Origin: Desulfovibrio sp.
GTDB taxonomy: Bacteria; Desulfobacterota; Desulfovibrionia; Desulfovibrionales; Desulfovibrionaceae
Assembly: GCA_022839785.1 (NCBI GenBank)
Contig: JALHJW010000017.1
Location: 1 to 30,468 of the forward strand
DNA length: 30,468 nt
Direction of reading: 5' to 3'
The position numbers were made by a program, and so were the translations under genes. Shown here piece by piece: positions 28,998 to 30,468 of this stretch (the first letter of the stretch is position 1; each line of letters starts with the position of its first letter). The notes below the pieces were generated by a model. That model was not told where the DNA came from, did not search any database, and saw only the letters and a list, made by a program, of their open reading frames with translations.

Positions 28998-30230
28998 ATG
29001 AGCAGCGGCATGCGGTTCAAGGGACTGGTTGGGGCCATGGATTGCGCCGCGGCGCTGGACGCGCTGGCGCGCGGCGTGGCCGCGGGCGAGATCCGCGCGC
29101 CCTTCGGCGAGGAGCCCCTGCTGCTCGGCGAGCCGGTGCGCCTGTCCTTCAAGGCCTCGGGCAAGAAGGGCAAGGGCAAGGTTTCCCTGAAGCTCCGGCC
29201 CGCCAAGCCGTGCGCCGTGTCCGGCGAGGCCCCCGCGCCGGAGGAGCCGGACGGGGCGGAGGCCCCCGAGGCCTTCCCGCCCCTGCGCGTGGGCGAGGCC
29301 CCGCTTTGCGCCATGGCCGGGCCGCTGGCCGAAGTGCCCGGCGAGGCGGACGAGGACGCGGACGAGGGGGCGTGCCGCTGCGATGCGCCCCGGTTCACGC
29401 TCAAGGCCAAGGGCGAGGCCCCGGCCGAGGCGGTCGCCTCCCTGCTGCACGGCCTGGCCGTGGGCCTGGCCTCGGGCGGGCTGGAGCTGGGGAGCGGCGA
29501 GGAGAGCGTGGCCCTCGCGCCCGGCGCGGTGCTGAAGTTCGCGCTCAAGGGCAGGCACGGCGGCCTCGGCGTCAAGATTTCCTGGAAAACCAAGATGAAG
29601 GGCGAACCCGAGCCCCTGCCGCCGCTCTTCACCGAGCCGGGGGAGCTGGACGAGGGCGGCGCGCCGTCCGATGGGACGTCCGAAGGCGCGGCCTCCGCCG
29701 CGCCGTCCGCCGCGCCGTCCGAAACGTCGCCGTCTTCCGCGTCGGCGGGAGGTTCCGCCCCTGCGGCGTCCTGCTGCCGCGCCGCGCGCCCGGAGGCGGA
29801 CACGGCCCGGTCCGCCGGACCTGCCGCCGGACCTGCCGCCGGATCGGCGGAGCGGCCCGGCGCGCGGCCGGACGCGCCCGAAGCGACCCCGGCCGCCGCG
29901 CAAAAGCCCGCCGCCGCGCCCGAAGCGGCCAAGAGCGCACCATCCAAGACCGCGACGGGCGCGGCGACATCGGACGAGGCCGTCGCGCCCGTTCCCCTGC
30001 CGCCCGAAGCGGGCATCCCGGCCCCGGACGCCGTGGCCAACATCGTGGCGGCCACGGTCGGCCTCCCGGCCCCGGCCAAGCCCGCCGCGCCCGCGGGGAA
30101 ACCCGCCGCGGCCCCGAAAGCGCCGCCCAAGCCCCCGGCCCGGCCCGCGGGCAAGGCTCCGGCCAAAGCCGCCAAGGCCGCTCCGGCCAAAACGGCTCCG
30201 GCCAAGACCGGCCCCGCGAAGAAGGGCTGA
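28998..30230 (+). CDS. Two amphi-Trp-like domains with a histone-H1-like Ala/Pro/Lys tail
   Basis: This 410-residue protein contains two copies of the module in the preceding gene. Domain 1 (about 10-68) runs MDCAAALDALARGVAAGEI to KGKVSLKLRP and lacks the Trp. Domain 2 (about 135-200) runs AVASLLHGLAVGLASGGLEL to LGVKISWKTKM and keeps it. An acidic linker lies between. From about 210 the chain is disordered, rich in Ala, Pro, Ser and finally Lys (KAPAKAAKAAPAKTAPAKTGPAKKG), like AlgP or bacterial H1-like tails that bind nucleic acid. I chose ATG 28998 for its AAGGAGG site over an in-frame start at 28935 inside the repeats. One stop-to-edge gap of 32 bases separates it from the terminal repeat. 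Function is unknown; nucleoid or RNA association is inferred from the tail. Confidence 0.8.
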   Translation: MSSGMRFKGLVGAMDCAAALDALARGVAAGEIRAPFGEEPLLLGEPVRLSFKASGKKGKGKVSLKLRPAKPCAVSGEAPAPEEPDGAEAPEAFPPLRVGEAPLCAMAGPLAEVPGEADEDADEGACRCDAPRFTLKAKGEAPAEAVASLLHGLAVGLASGGLELGSGEESVALAPGAVLKFALKGRHGGLGVKISWKTKMKGEPEPLPPLFTEPGELDEGGAPSDGTSEGAASAAPSAAPSETSPSSASAGGSAPAASCCRAARPEADTARSAGPAAGPAAGSAERPGARPDAPEATPAAAQKPAAAPEAAKSAPSKTATGAATSDEAVAPVPLPPEAGIPAPDAVANIVAATVGLPAPAKPAAPAGKPAAAPKAPPKPPARPAGKAPAKAAKAAPAKTAPAKTGPAKKG

Positions 30231-30262
30231 GCGAGCGAGGAACAGGGAAGATCACCAGCCGC

Positions 30263-30468
30263 CCGCGCGTCGCCGCCTCTCGGACCTCTTCGCCGCGCGC
30301 GAGACCGACAAGACCTACCTCTGCTGGGTGCTGGGCGACTGGCCCGAAACCGGCGAGACGCTGCTCCAGGACCGCATGGAGAAGGCCGCCGGACCCGGCG
30401 GCCTGGAAAAGATGCGCACCGGCAAGGGACGCCTGGCCCTGGCCTCGGTGCGCCCCCTGCTGCGCCGC
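30263..30468 (+). pseudogene. RluA-family gene fragment in the right terminal repeat
   Basis: In one frame this encodes ARRRLSDLFAARETDKTYLCWVLG and onward to the window edge, identical to residues 155-222 of the left-edge synthase except for one Glu-to-Gln change. It lacks the S4 region and the HRLDRDTTG catalytic motif, and homology stops abruptly at 30263. No start codon with a ribosome site is seen, so this is a gene fragment, a second copy cut by a junction, or an assembly artefact. The 203 of 206 matching bases rule out chance. Confidence 0.75.
30263..30468. repeat. Right copy of terminal inverted repeat
   Basis: Reverse complement of 1-206 with mismatches at 30270, 30367 and 30369. 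The last 99 bases are identical to the reverse complement of the first 99. No short target duplication or transposase is present. Confidence 0.95.

Noticed and set aside
28029..30205. Long minus-strand frames across the amphi-Trp locus
   Set aside because: They are Arg/Gly or Ala/Ser/Pro-rich mirror frames of the plus-strand genes, with no start signals.
1..30468. Terminal inverted repeat as transposon ends of a 30-kb element
   Set aside because: The repeat is coding sequence of a housekeeping-type gene, no transposase or integrase is present, and it ends exactly at the window edges.

Overview
The window looks like a piece of chromosome from a high-GC, motile deltaproteobacterium of the Desulfovibrionaceae type. 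This rests on gene content rather than on any rRNA marker: a TRAP carboxylate transporter, several sigma-54 (-24/-12) promoters, a receiver-TPR protein, a flagellar fliK-flgD-flgE block with flaG and flagellin, a pspF/pspABC locus, paired XRE-cupin/acyl-CoA synthetase genes and amphi-Trp type proteins. No tRNA, rRNA, CRISPR array or insertion sequence was seen. The window may be a whole assembly contig: its first 206 and last 206 bases form a terminal inverted repeat with 3 mismatches, and the outermost 99 bases are identical.

Layout. 1-3618 (minus): dctP-dctQ-dctM followed by an RluA-family pseudouridine synthase cut by the left edge. 3745-6201 (plus): an RsmF-like rRNA cytosine methyltransferase and a degenerate receiver with TPRs behind a likely sigma-54 promoter. 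6223-9516 (minus): a thioredoxin-like/NHL protein, a YpeA-type acetyltransferase and a compositionally foreign AAA/DUF4143 ATPase. 9665-14166 (minus): an operon of two alternating XRE-cupin regulator/acyl-CoA synthetase pairs. 14502-20542: fliK-flgD-flgE and flagellin on plus, with flaG on minus between them; fliK and flagellin share an upstream element at almost the same distance from their -24 sites. 20641-22821 (minus): RNase III and RNase D. 22934-23533: a secreted beta-rich protein. 23543-26065: pspABC (minus) divergent from pspF (plus), with a sigma-54 promoter and a palindromic candidate enhancer between. 26089-28032 (minus): a 66-residue octapeptide-repeat protein, a 123-residue unknown and a PDZ-M48 lipoprotein protease. 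28217-30230 (plus): a ribbon-helix-helix regulator, a small amphi-Trp protein and a two-domain amphi-Trp protein with a histone-H1-like tail, with related GTACGG motifs at both promoters.

The best candidate for an undescribed system is the 28.2-30.2 kb locus. A small regulator sits with two proteins built from the same alpha/beta module, one carrying a long Ala/Pro/Lys tail, behind two promoters of similar design with GTACGG repeats. The shared flagellar upstream element and the doubled XRE-cupin/acyl-CoA ligase module come next.
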